Assembly: GCA_016708765.1 (NCBI GenBank)
Contig: JADJFD010000005.1
Coordinates: forward strand, 186,001 to 250,000
Reading direction: 5' to 3'
Source: Chitinophagaceae bacterium
Lineage (GTDB): Bacteria > Bacteroidota > Bacteroidia > Chitinophagales > Chitinophagaceae
DNA length: 64,000 bases
In this document: positions 53,295-62,881 of the stretch, in pieces
Layout: each line of letters starts with the position of its first letter
Position numbering within the stretch: position 1 is the first letter of the stretch
Position numbers and translations under genes: made by a program
The notes under the pieces: generated by a model
Told to the model about the DNA's origin: nothing
Database searches by the model: none
Seen by the model: the letters and a program-made list of their open reading frames with translations, nothing else

Positions 53295-53789
53295 TTGAAA
53301 AAAGTACGATTGACTCTTATTGGTTTATTAGTTGTTGCCATTGGGCAGTTATCTTTCACTTCCTGCACACATGTCGATCTGTTTGAAAAAACAGTAACGC
53401 TGCCCGGTCACAAATGGGACAATACCTATAAGCCTTCATTTAAGTTCAATATCAAGGATACTACAGCTGCCTATAACTTATTTATTGTGCTGCGACATAA
53501 TGACAAGTACAATTATAATAATATCTACCTGAACCTGATTACTAAACAACCGGGGCAAGACACAACTCAAAAAGCCAGATACGATCTTGTATTGGCTACA
53601 GATGAAGAAGGCTGGAGAGGAACAGGCATGGATGATATTTATGAGCATCGCATTCCACTTACACCTGCCAATCAGCAATTCCGATTTAGAAAACCCGGCG
53701 ACTATACTTTTACGCTGGAACAAATAATGCGGGAAAATCCTCTTAAAAATGTGTTGAACGTAGGATTGCGGATTGAAAAGAAACAATAA
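53295..53789 (+). CDS. gldH: Gliding motility lipoprotein GldH
   Basis: 164 residues from a TTG start (KKVRLTLIGLLVVAIGQLSF then TSC lipobox). GldH is an essential gliding lipoprotein. The family pattern HVDLFEKTVTLPGHKWD, YNLFIVLRHNDKYNYNNIYL and EEGWRGTGMDDIYEHRIPL matches. The C-terminus ends VLNVGLRIEKK. It is followed 15 bases later by the histidine kinase gene. Gene order differs from relatives that have gldH after ricT. Confidence 0.88.
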   Translation: MKKVRLTLIGLLVVAIGQLSFTSCTHVDLFEKTVTLPGHKWDNTYKPSFKFNIKDTTAAYNLFIVLRHNDKYNYNNIYLNLITKQPGQDTTQKARYDLVLATDEEGWRGTGMDDIYEHRIPLTPANQQFRFRKPGDYTFTLEQIMRENPLKNVLNVGLRIEKKQ

Positions 53790-53804
53790 TCGCATCTTTG
53801 CAGC

Positions 53805-54794
53805 ATGCCCGACGCAAGTAGAAGAACTATTCGACGCACCACAGTTATTTATTGGATGTTGCTAATCTATATCATCGCCGCTTTGGCCTGGTGGTTTATC
53901 TCATTAGAGAAACAAAACAACCGGATTGCACAATTGCAATATAAATCTATAAGTCCTGATAAAAACTCCCTTTCAGTTCTTCAATATGGCGATAAAGTAT
54001 TTGCAATAGACAATGAAACAAAAAGAAATACCGGAAAGTATATAGCGGAAGGAATTACCTTTCTTATTCTGATACTAATCGGAGCAGTATTTGTGTACCG
54101 CTCCATCAGCCGTCAATTAAAGATACAGCAACAACAACAGAATTTTATGATGGCCATTACACATGAATTAAAGACTCCAATCTCTGTTGCCCGATTGAAC
54201 CTTGAAACATTACAGAAATACAATCTGGATGAAGAAAAGAAACAAAAAATCATCCGCACCACATTGGATGAAACTTCAAGGCTTGATTTTTTAACCAATA
54301 ATATTTTGGTAGCCGCTCAATTAGAAAACAGCAACTTCAAAGCAGAAAAAGAAGAATTGGATTTGACGGCATTATTAAAAGATTGCATTCGCCAATTTAG
54401 CAACCGTTTTCCTGAAAGGATTTTTGTAGAAGATATAGAAGACGATACAGACATTAAAGGAGATTCGCTGCTTTTACAAATGCTGATTAACAATCTGCTG
54501 GAAAATGCTACAAAATATTCTCCAAAAGAATCTCCAATCAGTACCATACTGAAAAGAACCAAAGTAGGAATAGAATTACAGATAAAAGATCAAGGCATTG
54601 GCATAGAAGAAACTGAAAAAGCCAAAATCTTTAATAAATTTTATCGTATTGGCAGCGAAGCCACCCGAAAAACGAAAGGAACCGGATTGGGGCTTTACCT
54701 TTGTCGTAAAATAGCCAGAGATCATAATGGCGACATAACGATGACAAACAATGAACCACAGGGCAGTATTTTTGCCGTTACTTTTAAATCATGA
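53805..54794 (+). CDS. Sensor histidine kinase
   Basis: 329 residues. Two membrane helices (residues 13-31 and about 81-100) flank a short periplasmic loop of 45 residues. The phospho-acceptor is in ITHELKTPISVARLNLETLQ. ATP-binding boxes are N (MLINNLLENATKYSP), G1 (KDQGIGIEE) and G2 (KGTGLGLYLCRKIARDHNGD). It overlaps the response regulator by four bases, so the pair is translated together. The signal is unknown. Confidence 0.95.
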   Translation: MPDASRRTIRRTTVIYWMLLIYIIAALAWWFISLEKQNNRIAQLQYKSISPDKNSLSVLQYGDKVFAIDNETKRNTGKYIAEGITFLILILIGAVFVYRSISRQLKIQQQQQNFMMAITHELKTPISVARLNLETLQKYNLDEEKKQKIIRTTLDETSRLDFLTNNILVAAQLENSNFKAEKEELDLTALLKDCIRQFSNRFPERIFVEDIEDDTDIKGDSLLLQMLINNLLENATKYSPKESPISTILKRTKVGIELQIKDQGIGIEETEKAKIFNKFYRIGSEATRKTKGTGLGLYLCRKIARDHNGDITMTNNEPQGSIFAVTFKS

Positions 54795-55498
54795 ATGTAG
54801 AGAAGAAAACATCCATCTTATTGGTAGAAGATGAAGAGAATTTACACGAAGCCTTAAAGCTTAACCTAGAACTAGAAGGCTATGAAGTAACCTCCGCTAT
54901 GGATGGAGCTGCTGCCTTAAAGGCAGTTCAGTCAGAATATTTTGACCTTATTATTATGGATGTAATGCTCCCCGAAATGGACGGCATTACCGTAACAGAA
55001 ACAGTTCGCATCAGTAATAATGAAGTGCCAATTTTAATTCTTAGTGCCAAAAATAGCAGTACAGACAGAGTGCTAGGTTTAAAAAAAGGAGCTGATGATT
55101 ATCTGACAAAACCTTTTAACCTTGAAGAGTTATTGCTTAGAGTTCACAAACTGATTAACAAAAATAAAAAGCTTCAAGACAAATCAACCATCGGTGATTC
55201 ATTCTCGTTTGGAGGAAACACTATTGATTTTAAAGCACAGGAAGCCATAAAAGCAAATGGAGAGAAAATTCAACTAAGCAAGAAAGAAACAATGCTATTA
55301 AAATTGTTGATTGAAAATAAAAACGAAGTAGTTCCCAGAGAGAAAATTCTACAATCTGTTTGGGGTTACAATGTGTACCCAACTACAAGAACCATCGATA
55401 ATTTTATTCTTAACTTCAGAAAATATTTTGAAGAAGATAGTCGCAATCCGAAATATTTCCATTCTGTAAGAGGTGTAGGTTATAAATACTCAGAGTAA
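54791..55498 (+). CDS. OmpR family response regulator
   Basis: 235 residues. The receiver domain has the acidic pair EDEEN, phospho-Asp in DLIIMDVMLPEMDG and Lys in YLTKPFNLEELLLR. The C-terminal winged helix ends TRTIDNFILNFRKYFEEDSR then FHSVRGVGYKYSE. It pairs with the kinase upstream by a four-base overlap. Its stop overlaps the convergent batD gene by nine bases. Targets are unknown. Confidence 0.95.
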   Translation: MNVEKKTSILLVEDEENLHEALKLNLELEGYEVTSAMDGAAALKAVQSEYFDLIIMDVMLPEMDGITVTETVRISNNEVPILILSAKNSSTDRVLGLKKGADDYLTKPFNLEELLLRVHKLINKNKKLQDKSTIGDSFSFGGNTIDFKAQEAIKANGEKIQLSKKETMLLKLLIENKNEVVPREKILQSVWGYNVYPTTRTIDNFILNFRKYFEEDSRNPKYFHSVRGVGYKYSE

Positions 55499-57271
55499 AT
55501 TTTTCTCCACTGCATTAATTACCACTTTAGCTGATTGCAATAGCAAATTTCTTTCTTGTAATGGAGCAGCATTTGTAAACTGAACAGTTTCACATTCAGA
55601 AAGCACCAATTCCAGTTTATTAATAATTTCTTTGGACAAACCATTTTGTTCAGCAGCGTAAATTAGTTTATTCCTGCTCATCCCACTTCCTTCTAGCTTA
55701 AAATTCTCAGCAAGATATTTCCATAACGTTTGATACAAACAACTGTAAAACTGATTATCATCAGCATTAATTAATTCAGCCGCTGGCTGTAAAATCTCGT
55801 CTGCATCAAGTCTTGCGCCCAATACATTATTCACTTCTGTAGTAATTTCTTTTCTTTTTCCAAACCAATAAATCAGCACAAGTAGAACAAGTCCTATTAC
55901 GATTCCAGCGACAATGCGACTTGAAGTTTTATTAACTTCTGTCATTGATGTTTTACTCTTCGATTCAACAGGGTTTACCCTTTGTTCTTCAATAACATCC
56001 AACTTTACTAAGCTGGTTGAAATGGTTTTATAGCTATTGCTGTCAATATCAAAATAATTGAATTGAATTGGCGGAATAATATTTAGTCCTTTTACGGAGC
56101 AGACAAACGGAAACCTGAATGTCCTGGTACCAGTTAATGGAGAAATGTTTTTATCAAAATTATCTTTAACCGTTGGCTCAAATGCATCAATCCCTTCGGG
56201 CCAGTTAATCGATGGCGCTGTTAGTTGAATAAAGTTTCCCGTTCCGTTGATGGTTACTTCCAGCATTCCTTCTTCATTCTTTGCTAGTTCGTTTTTCAGT
56301 AAAGAAGCAGTGATAAAAAATCTGCCAATAGCACCACTAAAATCAACAGGTTTATTCTTAGCTGGTATTGGTGCTACATTTATAATAATAGATTCTGTGC
56401 TGATTTCAGTTTCATAATTCACAACATCATTTTTTTCAACTTCCTCTCTGTTTCCAAACATTCCTTCTACTATTTCCTGTTCAGTTTTTCTACTAACGGC
56501 AGTACTCGAAAACTCCACTCTGTTTCTTATTTCCATTGGATCGATAGTAAATACACCTGCTTGCAAAGGAAATAATTGCACTTTTCGAATAGTGTGCACA
56601 TCAAATATTTTTCCATTGATCTTTTCAGCCAACACTTCTTTGTCGGATAAGTTGATCATATCAAAAACAGAAAAACCATAAAACCCGGGATTTTTTACAA
56701 TGTCGGATTTTGACTCAAGGCAAGAATATAATTTGAAAGTAGCCAGCACTGGCTCACCTGCATAGCATGTTTTTTTATCAACCTGTACTTTTAAAAATAA
56801 ATTTTCCTTAATTTTCTTATAAGGATCTTCCCCGGGTCGTAAGAAGTAATTGGAAATAGAATTTTCCTTTTTCTGTCTGGCAATTCTAATAGCTTCCTTT
56901 TCAGAAATCACAATCAAAAAAACATTATTACTTTCATAATTCCTGTTATTAATCGTTACAGCTGCGCCTCGAATAAGAAACTTGCCAGGTCTGGTTGCTT
57001 CTAATGTATAAACAATATTTCTGATCCGCTTCAGCCCGGTTATAGAAGCTGTGGTGCCGTTATAAATGTTAGGTCCGGTTACAATCCGAAAATTTTCAAA
57101 GACCGATGGTTTAAAATCGTCAAAGGTCTCTGCACCTTCAATTACGTATTGTACCTGAAAAGATCTACCTGTTACAACCGGCTGTAGTGGCACAATAGTG
57201 CTGAATGTAATTTGTGCCTTCACAAAAAAGGGAAGCAACAGTAACCCTGTTATTACAACAATTTTCTTCAT
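55490..57271 (-). CDS. batD: BatD family protein
   Basis: 593 residues. BatD proteins belong to the Bacteroides aerotolerance operon and may assist MoxR/BatA complexes. A signal peptide (IVVITGLLLLPFFVKAQ) is followed by repeated Ig-like beta domains: VTGRSFQVQYVIEGAETFDD, GKFLIRGAAVTINNRNYESN, CYAGEPVLATFKLYSCLESK and LAKNEEGMLEVTINGTGNFI. A membrane helix lies near residue 460 (IVAGIVIGLVLLVLIYWFG). The cytoplasmic C-terminal part (residues 480-593) is helical. No other bat genes are in the window. The exact role is unproven. Confidence 0.88.
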   Translation of the reverse strand: MKKIVVITGLLLLPFFVKAQITFSTIVPLQPVVTGRSFQVQYVIEGAETFDDFKPSVFENFRIVTGPNIYNGTTASITGLKRIRNIVYTLEATRPGKFLIRGAAVTINNRNYESNNVFLIVISEKEAIRIARQKKENSISNYFLRPGEDPYKKIKENLFLKVQVDKKTCYAGEPVLATFKLYSCLESKSDIVKNPGFYGFSVFDMINLSDKEVLAEKINGKIFDVHTIRKVQLFPLQAGVFTIDPMEIRNRVEFSSTAVSRKTEQEIVEGMFGNREEVEKNDVVNYETEISTESIIINVAPIPAKNKPVDFSGAIGRFFITASLLKNELAKNEEGMLEVTINGTGNFIQLTAPSINWPEGIDAFEPTVKDNFDKNISPLTGTRTFRFPFVCSVKGLNIIPPIQFNYFDIDSNSYKTISTSLVKLDVIEEQRVNPVESKSKTSMTEVNKTSSRIVAGIVIGLVLLVLIYWFGKRKEITTEVNNVLGARLDADEILQPAAELINADDNQFYSCLYQTLWKYLAENFKLEGSGMSRNKLIYAAEQNGLSKEIINKLELVLSECETVQFTNAAPLQERNLLLQSAKVVINAVEKNLL

Positions 57272-57354
57272 TATTAATGCCCCTAATTTAGATTAGCAAA
57301 CATGAAGCATTCATACTTATCTATATTAATGGACTAATTCAGTTGTCAGTGGTG

Positions 57355-58053
57355 TTAAAGATCTCCTAACTGAGGCCGTATAACAATTTCTTCCACACAA
57401 GCCTGTGGCGAAAGCAATGTTGCCGCATATACCATTTTAGCAATATCAGTTGCCTCCATAATTCTTTTGGAAGTATTATCAAAACCATCCCACGAATCGG
57501 TAAGTACAGCTCCGGGATGAACAGTGGTTACTTTTATACCATGGGATTTCATCTCTTCCCTCAGGTTCATGCTAAATCCATTCATTGCAAACTTACTGAT
57601 ACTGTATGCTCCGCCGTTTTTATAAGCCTTCAATGCTGCGATGGAGCAAATATTAAATAAATGGCCCAATTTCCTTTCAATCATTTTAGGAGAAAGCAAT
57701 CTTGTTAAATGATAAGCACTGTAGAGATTTGTTTCAATATGATTTTCCAAACTTCCTTCCGGTTCATCCAAAACATTTCCCGGATGAAATATTCCTGCAT
57801 TATTAACCACTACGTCCGGAACAGCAAATGATAAACACCAATTGGCAAATGCAATTACTTCTTCCTTCTTACTCATATCGGCCGGTTTTGCTTTTATGGT
57901 AATCGCAGGAAACCTTGTCTGTAATTCTTCCATTACCTTATATAAACTCACTTCGCCTCTAGAGCATAAAAAAAGATTATACCCATTTGATGCAAATATT
58001 TCAGCGATAGCTTTCCCTATTCCTTTGGATGCGCCAGTTATAATAACGTTCAT
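57355..58053 (-). CDS. Short-chain dehydrogenase/reductase
   Basis: 232 residues. Classical SDR: NVIITGASKGIGKAIAEIFA (TGxxxGIG cofactor loop), VVNNAGIFHPG (NNAG), and GGAYSISKFAMNGFSMNLRE (YxxxK; Ser is in NICSIAALK). The end is RPQLGDL. It is probably NADP-dependent by the Ser/Arg-rich site after the second strand (LFLCSRGEVSL). The substrate is unknown. It is divergent from the HAD gene with 50 bases between the starts. Confidence 0.92.
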   Translation of the reverse strand: MNVIITGASKGIGKAIAEIFASNGYNLFLCSRGEVSLYKVMEELQTRFPAITIKAKPADMSKKEEVIAFANWCLSFAVPDVVVNNAGIFHPGNVLDEPEGSLENHIETNLYSAYHLTRLLSPKMIERKLGHLFNICSIAALKAYKNGGAYSISKFAMNGFSMNLREEMKSHGIKVTTVHPGAVLTDSWDGFDNTSKRIMEATDIAKMVYAATLLSPQACVEEIVIRPQLGDL

Positions 58054-58103
58054 TGAAATTTGAATATTGATTATTGAATATTTCCGGTTTTCTTTGCAAA
58101 GCT

Positions 58104-58811
58104 ATGAAGTACAAACATCTTTTCTTTGATCTGGACCATACCATCTGGGATTTTGAAGCAAACAGCCGCACCACTTTAGTTGAATTGTATGAAGAAATGA
58201 AGCTCAAGGAAAGAGGAGTCGATGATTTTGACCTCTTTCATAAAAACTATCTGGCACATAATGAAAGGCTTTGGGAACGCTACAGAAAAGGCTTTGTAAA
58301 ACAGGAAGAACTGAGAGTAAAAAGAATGTGGCTTTCCTTGCTTGATTTTAAAATTGCCGATGAGCCGCTGGCGAAAAAAATGGGCGACCGTTTCTTGGAA
58401 ATGCTTCCAACCAGAACCATCTTATTCCCATATACTATCGAAATACTCGATTACTTGACTGACAAGAGCTATGAACTACATCTTATAACCAATGGTTTTG
58501 AACATACACAACATAGCAAGTTGAAACATTCAGGGCTTAGTTCTTACTTCAAACAAGTAATTACATCCGAAGGAAGTAATAGCCTTAAACCAAAAAAAGA
58601 AATTTTTGATTTCGCTTTTCAAAAAACAGGAGCAACTCCGGATGAAAGTATTATGATTGGCGATACAATGGAGGTTGATATTTTGGGTGCCATCAATGCA
58701 GGTATAGATCAGATTCATGTGAATCATCTAACCAATGAACCTTTAAGCATCAATGGCAAGCTGCCAACACATACTATTTATTCGCTGAAAGAATTAGAGA
58801 GAATATTTTAA
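58104..58811 (+). CDS. yjjG: YjjG family noncanonical pyrimidine nucleotidase (HAD superfamily)
   Basis: About 235 residues from the ATG at 58104; an upstream ATG at 58074 adds ten residues with no match to the family. HAD motifs: FFDLDHTIWDFEANSRTTLV (nucleophile DxD), ITNGFEHTQHSKL (motif II), KPKKEIFDFAFQKTG (Lys) and IMIGDTMEVDILGAINAG (motif IV). YjjG removes phosphate from damaged or noncanonical pyrimidine nucleotides. Its stop lies three bases from the convergent psd gene. Confidence 0.93.
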   Translation: MKYKHLFFDLDHTIWDFEANSRTTLVELYEEMKLKERGVDDFDLFHKNYLAHNERLWERYRKGFVKQEELRVKRMWLSLLDFKIADEPLAKKMGDRFLEMLPTRTILFPYTIEILDYLTDKSYELHLITNGFEHTQHSKLKHSGLSSYFKQVITSEGSNSLKPKKEIFDFAFQKTGATPDESIMIGDTMEVDILGAINAGIDQIHVNHLTNEPLSINGKLPTHTIYSLKELERIF

Positions 58812-58814
58812 ACC

Positions 58815-59471
58815 CTACCAAGTTGCAATTGTAGTAACGCCGCCTTGTGGTTTATCACCAATCTTTACATGAATTTTTGCATTCAAAGGAAGTAATAGAT
58901 CAACTCTGGAGCCAAATTTTATGAATCCCATTTCTTCGGTCTGCTTTACTTCTTGTCCTACCTGTAAGTAATTACAAATACGCTTTGCCACTGCACCAGC
59001 AATTTGTTTTACGAGTATTTCTTTGCCGTTCTTCTTATATACCACAGAATGCCTTTCATTTTCTGTAGAAGATTTTGGATGCCATGCTACCAAATATTTC
59101 CCTTTATGATATTGGTTGTACACCACTTCGCCACTTACGGGATTACGGTTTACATGCACATTCAGCGGACTCATAAATATAGAAACTTGTATTCGGCGGT
59201 CTGTAAAATATTCATCTGCCTGCACTTCCTCTATCACCACTACTTTACCATCTGCCGGAGCAATAATGCCATTCTCTTCAATTGTTAGCTTACGGTTGGG
59301 AATTCTGAAAAATGAAATAATTAATAGAAGAAAGCCGAGTGTAACAATAAATAGCAGCAGGCTTACTATTGGCAATGATGAACTCATAAAATAAAATGAG
59401 ACAACATTGATGATACCGAATAATATTACTCCGATGGCGATTGATTTATATCCTTCTTTATGAATTGTCAT
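58815..59471 (-). CDS. psd: Phosphatidylserine decarboxylase family protein
   Basis: 218 residues. Two N-terminal helices (IAIGVILFGIINVVSFYF, LPIVSLLLFIVTLGFLLLII) precede the decarboxylase domain: IIAPADGKVVVIEEV, SIFMSPLNVHVNRNPVSGEV, HSVVYKKNGKEILVKQIAGA and the self-cleavage site GFIKFGSRVDLLLP, where the Ser forms the pyruvoyl group. It makes phosphatidylethanolamine. cdsA is the next gene upstream on the same strand, so the two steps of phospholipid synthesis are adjacent. Confidence 0.95.
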   Translation of the reverse strand: MTIHKEGYKSIAIGVILFGIINVVSFYFMSSSLPIVSLLLFIVTLGFLLLIISFFRIPNRKLTIEENGIIAPADGKVVVIEEVQADEYFTDRRIQVSIFMSPLNVHVNRNPVSGEVVYNQYHKGKYLVAWHPKSSTENERHSVVYKKNGKEILVKQIAGAVAKRICNYLQVGQEVKQTEEMGFIKFGSRVDLLLPLNAKIHVKIGDKPQGGVTTIATW

Positions 59472-59548
59472 TACTAATCAGTTATAAGCAAATATAGTAT
59501 GAAATGGGGAGTAGGGTTTGGGAAGTAGTTAGTGGGAGTTTAGGTGAA

Positions 59549-60439
59549 CTATTTTATAAGAAATTCAACATACACCCAAACAAATGGTGTGGCGAGCAAC
59601 AATGAATCAAACCTATCTAAATATCCACCGTGGCCGGGCATTAATGTGCCGCTGTCTTTTACTCCTGCAGATCGTTTAAGTTTTGATTCTAATAAATCGC
59701 CAATCGTTCCGGTAATAGCAGCTATAAAACAAAGGATTATCCAGAATGATATTGATTGCCCAAAGACAAACCAGTCATCATAAATAAACCCAGCATAACC
59801 CATTACTATTGCACATAAAATAATTCCGCCAATTGACCCTTCCCATGTTTTTTTAGGAGAAATTTTTGAAAGCGGTGTTTTCCCAATTAAAGAACCAACG
59901 ATATAGGCCATTGTATCATTAATCCACATACATCCAATAACTAAAAGGGGAAAATATATTAAATAGAGATTTGAGTTTTTTAATAAGATTGGATTATTAG
60001 TTTCTACCCCATATAAATCTATCATCAACCCCCAACACAAAGAAATATATAGCAACCCTAACACAGCATAGCCAAATGCTTTTACATTGATTGGGTTCTT
60101 TTGAAAAATACCAGTGAGTAATAAAGCAAAACCTGCTGCGGAAATTGGCAATGAAATATTTTCCTTCAATCCATAACCACTAATATGATATGCCGGACTG
60201 CAAAACCAAAGCATAATGCCATAGCCCATCGCCATCAATCCTAATTTTGTATACGGATGAAACGAAGTAGAATGTATTTTCTCCGTTAGCTTTAGGTATT
60301 CCCACCAGCAACCAAAATGAATGATGGAAAATAAAACAAGAAAGCTCCATTGATTCCAAAGCAAACCCACCAGCATAATAGCCACAAATACAATTGCCGT
60401 TAATGCTCTGGTGCGAAAGGTTTGAATATTAAATGCCAT
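59549..60439 (-). CDS. cdsA: Phosphatidate cytidylyltransferase
   Basis: 296 residues with about eight membrane helices. CdsA makes CDP-diacylglycerol. The signature near the C-terminus reads SKLKRSAGVKDSGTLMPGHG then GYLDRFDSLL, matching the CdsA pattern S-x-x-K-R-x4-K-D...HGG-x-x-D-R-x-D. A second conserved site is NDTMAYIVGSLIGKTPLSK then SPKKTWEGSIGG. psd lies downstream on the same strand and the CPBP protease gene upstream. Confidence 0.95.
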   Translation of the reverse strand: MAFNIQTFRTRALTAIVFVAIMLVGLLWNQWSFLVLFSIIHFGCWWEYLKLTEKIHSTSFHPYTKLGLMAMGYGIMLWFCSPAYHISGYGLKENISLPISAAGFALLLTGIFQKNPINVKAFGYAVLGLLYISLCWGLMIDLYGVETNNPILLKNSNLYLIYFPLLVIGCMWINDTMAYIVGSLIGKTPLSKISPKKTWEGSIGGIILCAIVMGYAGFIYDDWFVFGQSISFWIILCFIAAITGTIGDLLESKLKRSAGVKDSGTLMPGHGGYLDRFDSLLLATPFVWVYVEFLIK

Positions 60440-60454
60440 GAATTAATTAAATCA

Positions 60455-61408
60455 TTAATAGAATGGTGTGTTGCGCAAACTTTCATCTTTGCCCGCAGGT
60501 GCAATTTCTTCTGCCGGCCTCACTGTTAACTTTCTGAAAAAATAAAATAAGGCAATTAAGAACGGCAATGCAAAAATTCCATACCAACTGGCATCGCTTG
60601 AATCATTCATTGCTTCTGCCACCGACTTACCATTCATTTTAGTAGCATACACCACTGAAATAGCAATGGCATTATTGATAAAGTGAGCCAGTATACTTAA
60701 CCATAGTTTTCCCGAATAATGATATATGGCGCCAAGCATCATTCCCAGAAAAACTCTTGATAAAAAACCGTAAAAAGAAAAATGCGCCACACTGAAAATG
60801 ATGCTGACAACAACAATTGCCAGCCAAGGATTTTTTGTGGAACGGGATAAAAAATTCTGCAAACCTCCGCGAAATAAAGCCTCTTCGCATAATGCAGGTA
60901 AAAAAGCCATAATAAAAATGGCCAGCAGGTATTCTCCAAAATTATTCAGACTTAAAATGGCGGAAGCCTGTTTTATATAATCCGCCTCCATTTTATCAAA
61001 CTTTACTTTCCACGAAGCATCAACCGGAATATTCTGATTAAAATATGCAAGTCCTGCAGAAACAAATAATGCCATTAACACAATTCCAAACACAAGGCTT
61101 ATTTCCTGCCAGTTAATTCTTCCTTTAAATCCTAATAATTTCATCGGTCGCCTATTCATTATCTGTGCGGTCAATAATGCAGGTAGCAAAAAGCCAACAA
61201 CGGCAGTAATTATCTGTATCACTTTTACAGCATTGCTGTTAGCGGGGTTCAACATACCTTCTTCAATTTTCAATGCACTTTCCCCTGTCATGGCTGTCCA
61301 GATAGGAATGCTGAGCAGACCTGCCAAAATGGTGCTTGCCACTACAAAAGCAATAAGCATAAAAAAACCGGCTAAATAAGAAATGCCTTTTGAATTACTA
61401 TCGTACAT
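60455..61408 (-). CDS. CPBP family intramembrane glutamic endopeptidase
   Basis: 317 residues with about eight helices. The Abi/CAAX protease motifs are EEALFRGGLQNF (EExxxR), HFSFYGFLSRVFLGMMLG and HFINNAIAI (HxxxN). These proteases cut membrane-protein ends; in bacteria some give immunity to bacteriocins. The tail KDESLRNTPFY is hydrophilic. It is 15 bases upstream of cdsA and could be in the same transcript. It is divergent from dusB. Confidence 0.92.
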   Translation of the reverse strand: MYDSNSKGISYLAGFFMLIAFVVASTILAGLLSIPIWTAMTGESALKIEEGMLNPANSNAVKVIQIITAVVGFLLPALLTAQIMNRRPMKLLGFKGRINWQEISLVFGIVLMALFVSAGLAYFNQNIPVDASWKVKFDKMEADYIKQASAILSLNNFGEYLLAIFIMAFLPALCEEALFRGGLQNFLSRSTKNPWLAIVVVSIIFSVAHFSFYGFLSRVFLGMMLGAIYHYSGKLWLSILAHFINNAIAISVVYATKMNGKSVAEAMNDSSDASWYGIFALPFLIALFYFFRKLTVRPAEEIAPAGKDESLRNTPFY

Positions 61409-61548
61409 AAACTTTGGCGATTAAAATGTAAATTTGCAGGCCTAATTATAATAAACAATTTCCCATCATAGATGGGAATACCCGCCTCTCCTTAAAGTTT
61501 TGAAAATTAAGGTAGTCGGCCAAGCAAAAATAGGTAATTACAGATTGA

Positions 61549-62586
61549 ATGGTACGTATCGATAACATACAACTTCCTGACTTTCCGCTCCTTCTGGCTC
61601 CAATGGAGGATGTTAGTGATCCGCCGTTTCGGGCTGTGTGTAAGGATAAAGGAGCCGATTTGATGTACACGGAATTTATTTCCAGCGAAGGTTTGATCCG
61701 GGATGCCATTAAAAGCCGTAAAAAACTCGACATCTTTGATTACGAAAGACCCGTTGGCATACAAATTTTTGGAGGTGATGAAGACAGCCTTTCTATGGCC
61801 GCAAAGATTGTTGAAGTAACAAACCCTGATTTATTAGACATCAATTTTGGTTGTCCTGTAAAAAAAGTAGCATTGAAAGGCGCAGGTGCAGGAGTATTGA
61901 AAGATATTGATTTGATGGTGAGATTAACTTCTGCCGTTGTAAAATCAACCTCTTTACCCGTTACTGTAAAAACGAGATTGGGCTGGGATGATAAAACCAG
62001 AAATATAGAGGAAGTAGCAGAACGATTACAAGATGTTGGCATAAAAGCTTTGGCAATTCATGGACGTACTAGAACGCAGATGTATAAAGGTGAAGCCGAT
62101 TGGACTTTAATTGGCAAAGTGAAAAACAATCCGAGGATTAATATCCCAATTTTTGGTAATGGCGATATTGATTCTCCAGAAAAAGCAGTGGAATATAAAA
62201 ATAGATATGGGGTAGATGGCATTATGATTGGCCGTGCTGCTATCGGATATCCGTGGATATTTGATGAAATAAAACATTTTATTAAAACAGGTGAGCATTT
62301 ACCTTCTCCTACTATTGCAGATCGTATTGCTGTTTGCAGAAAACACCTGAATCTTTCTATTCAGTGGAAAGGACCTGTTGTTGGCATCAATGAGATGCGC
62401 CGTCATTATGCTAATTATCTAAAAGGATTGCCCAACATTAAAGAGTACCGCAACAGGCTTGTTACTTTACCAACTGAAGAAGAAGTAAATGAAGTATTGA
62501 ATGAAGTAGCTGTTACATATGCCGGCTTTGAAGTAGAAAAAACTCCGATTGAGTTGATTAACTATCATGAAAAATGCCCGATCTAA
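61549..62586 (+). CDS. dusB: tRNA-dihydrouridine synthase DusB
   Basis: 345 residues. The FMN enzyme reduces uridine in tRNA. Motifs: LLAPMEDVSDPPFRAVCKDK, DINFGCPVKKVALKGAGAGV (catalytic Cys), VTVKTRLGWDDKTRNIEEVA, LAIHGRTRTQMYKGEADW, IFGNGDIDSPEKAVEY and DGIMIGRAAIGYPWIF. Length is normal for DusB. It is monocistronic by spacing: the next gene on this strand is outside the window. Confidence 0.95.
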   Translation: MVRIDNIQLPDFPLLLAPMEDVSDPPFRAVCKDKGADLMYTEFISSEGLIRDAIKSRKKLDIFDYERPVGIQIFGGDEDSLSMAAKIVEVTNPDLLDINFGCPVKKVALKGAGAGVLKDIDLMVRLTSAVVKSTSLPVTVKTRLGWDDKTRNIEEVAERLQDVGIKALAIHGRTRTQMYKGEADWTLIGKVKNNPRINIPIFGNGDIDSPEKAVEYKNRYGVDGIMIGRAAIGYPWIFDEIKHFIKTGEHLPSPTIADRIAVCRKHLNLSIQWKGPVVGINEMRRHYANYLKGLPNIKEYRNRLVTLPTEEEVNEVLNEVAVTYAGFEVEKTPIELINYHEKCPI

Positions 62587-62617
62587 GTTCAGACCGCTTT
62601 AAGCGTCCCGACCCCAC

Positions 62618-62863
62618 TTAGGTCATCTTAATTCTCATTGCTCTCATCAGCCCATAAATAGAAACTAACATCCAAGTCCCTTCCAGAATAACAAAAGGCC
62701 AGTAATTAATCAATAAAGATGCATAACAGGCAAGTCCTGCACCAATAATATTCAAAACAAAATAAAGCTTGCCATCATTCTTTATTAATTTTTCTGTTCC
62801 TAAAAAATAAGCAATTAAGATAAGGCCTACACCAATTGATCCGATAATATCATTGTACACCAT
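62618..62863 (-). CDS. Small membrane protein, CBU_0592-like
   Basis: 81 residues with three hydrophobic helices: IIGSIGVGLILIAYFLG, LYFVLNIIGAGLACYASLLI and WPFVILEGTWMLVSIYGLM. The conserved GLILIAYF and FVILEGTWMLVSIYGL resemble the CBU_0592 family of unknown function. It is 18 bases downstream of the glutathione peroxidase gene on the same strand and may share its transcript. Confidence 0.8.
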   Translation of the reverse strand: MVYNDIIGSIGVGLILIAYFLGTEKLIKNDGKLYFVLNIIGAGLACYASLLINYWPFVILEGTWMLVSIYGLMRAMRIKMT

Positions 62864-62881
62864 AAACGTAAATTTTATAGA

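Noticed and set aside
58074..58103. Upstream ATG of yjjG
   Set aside because: The ten extra residues do not fit the HAD family start, and the region holds the divergent promoters.
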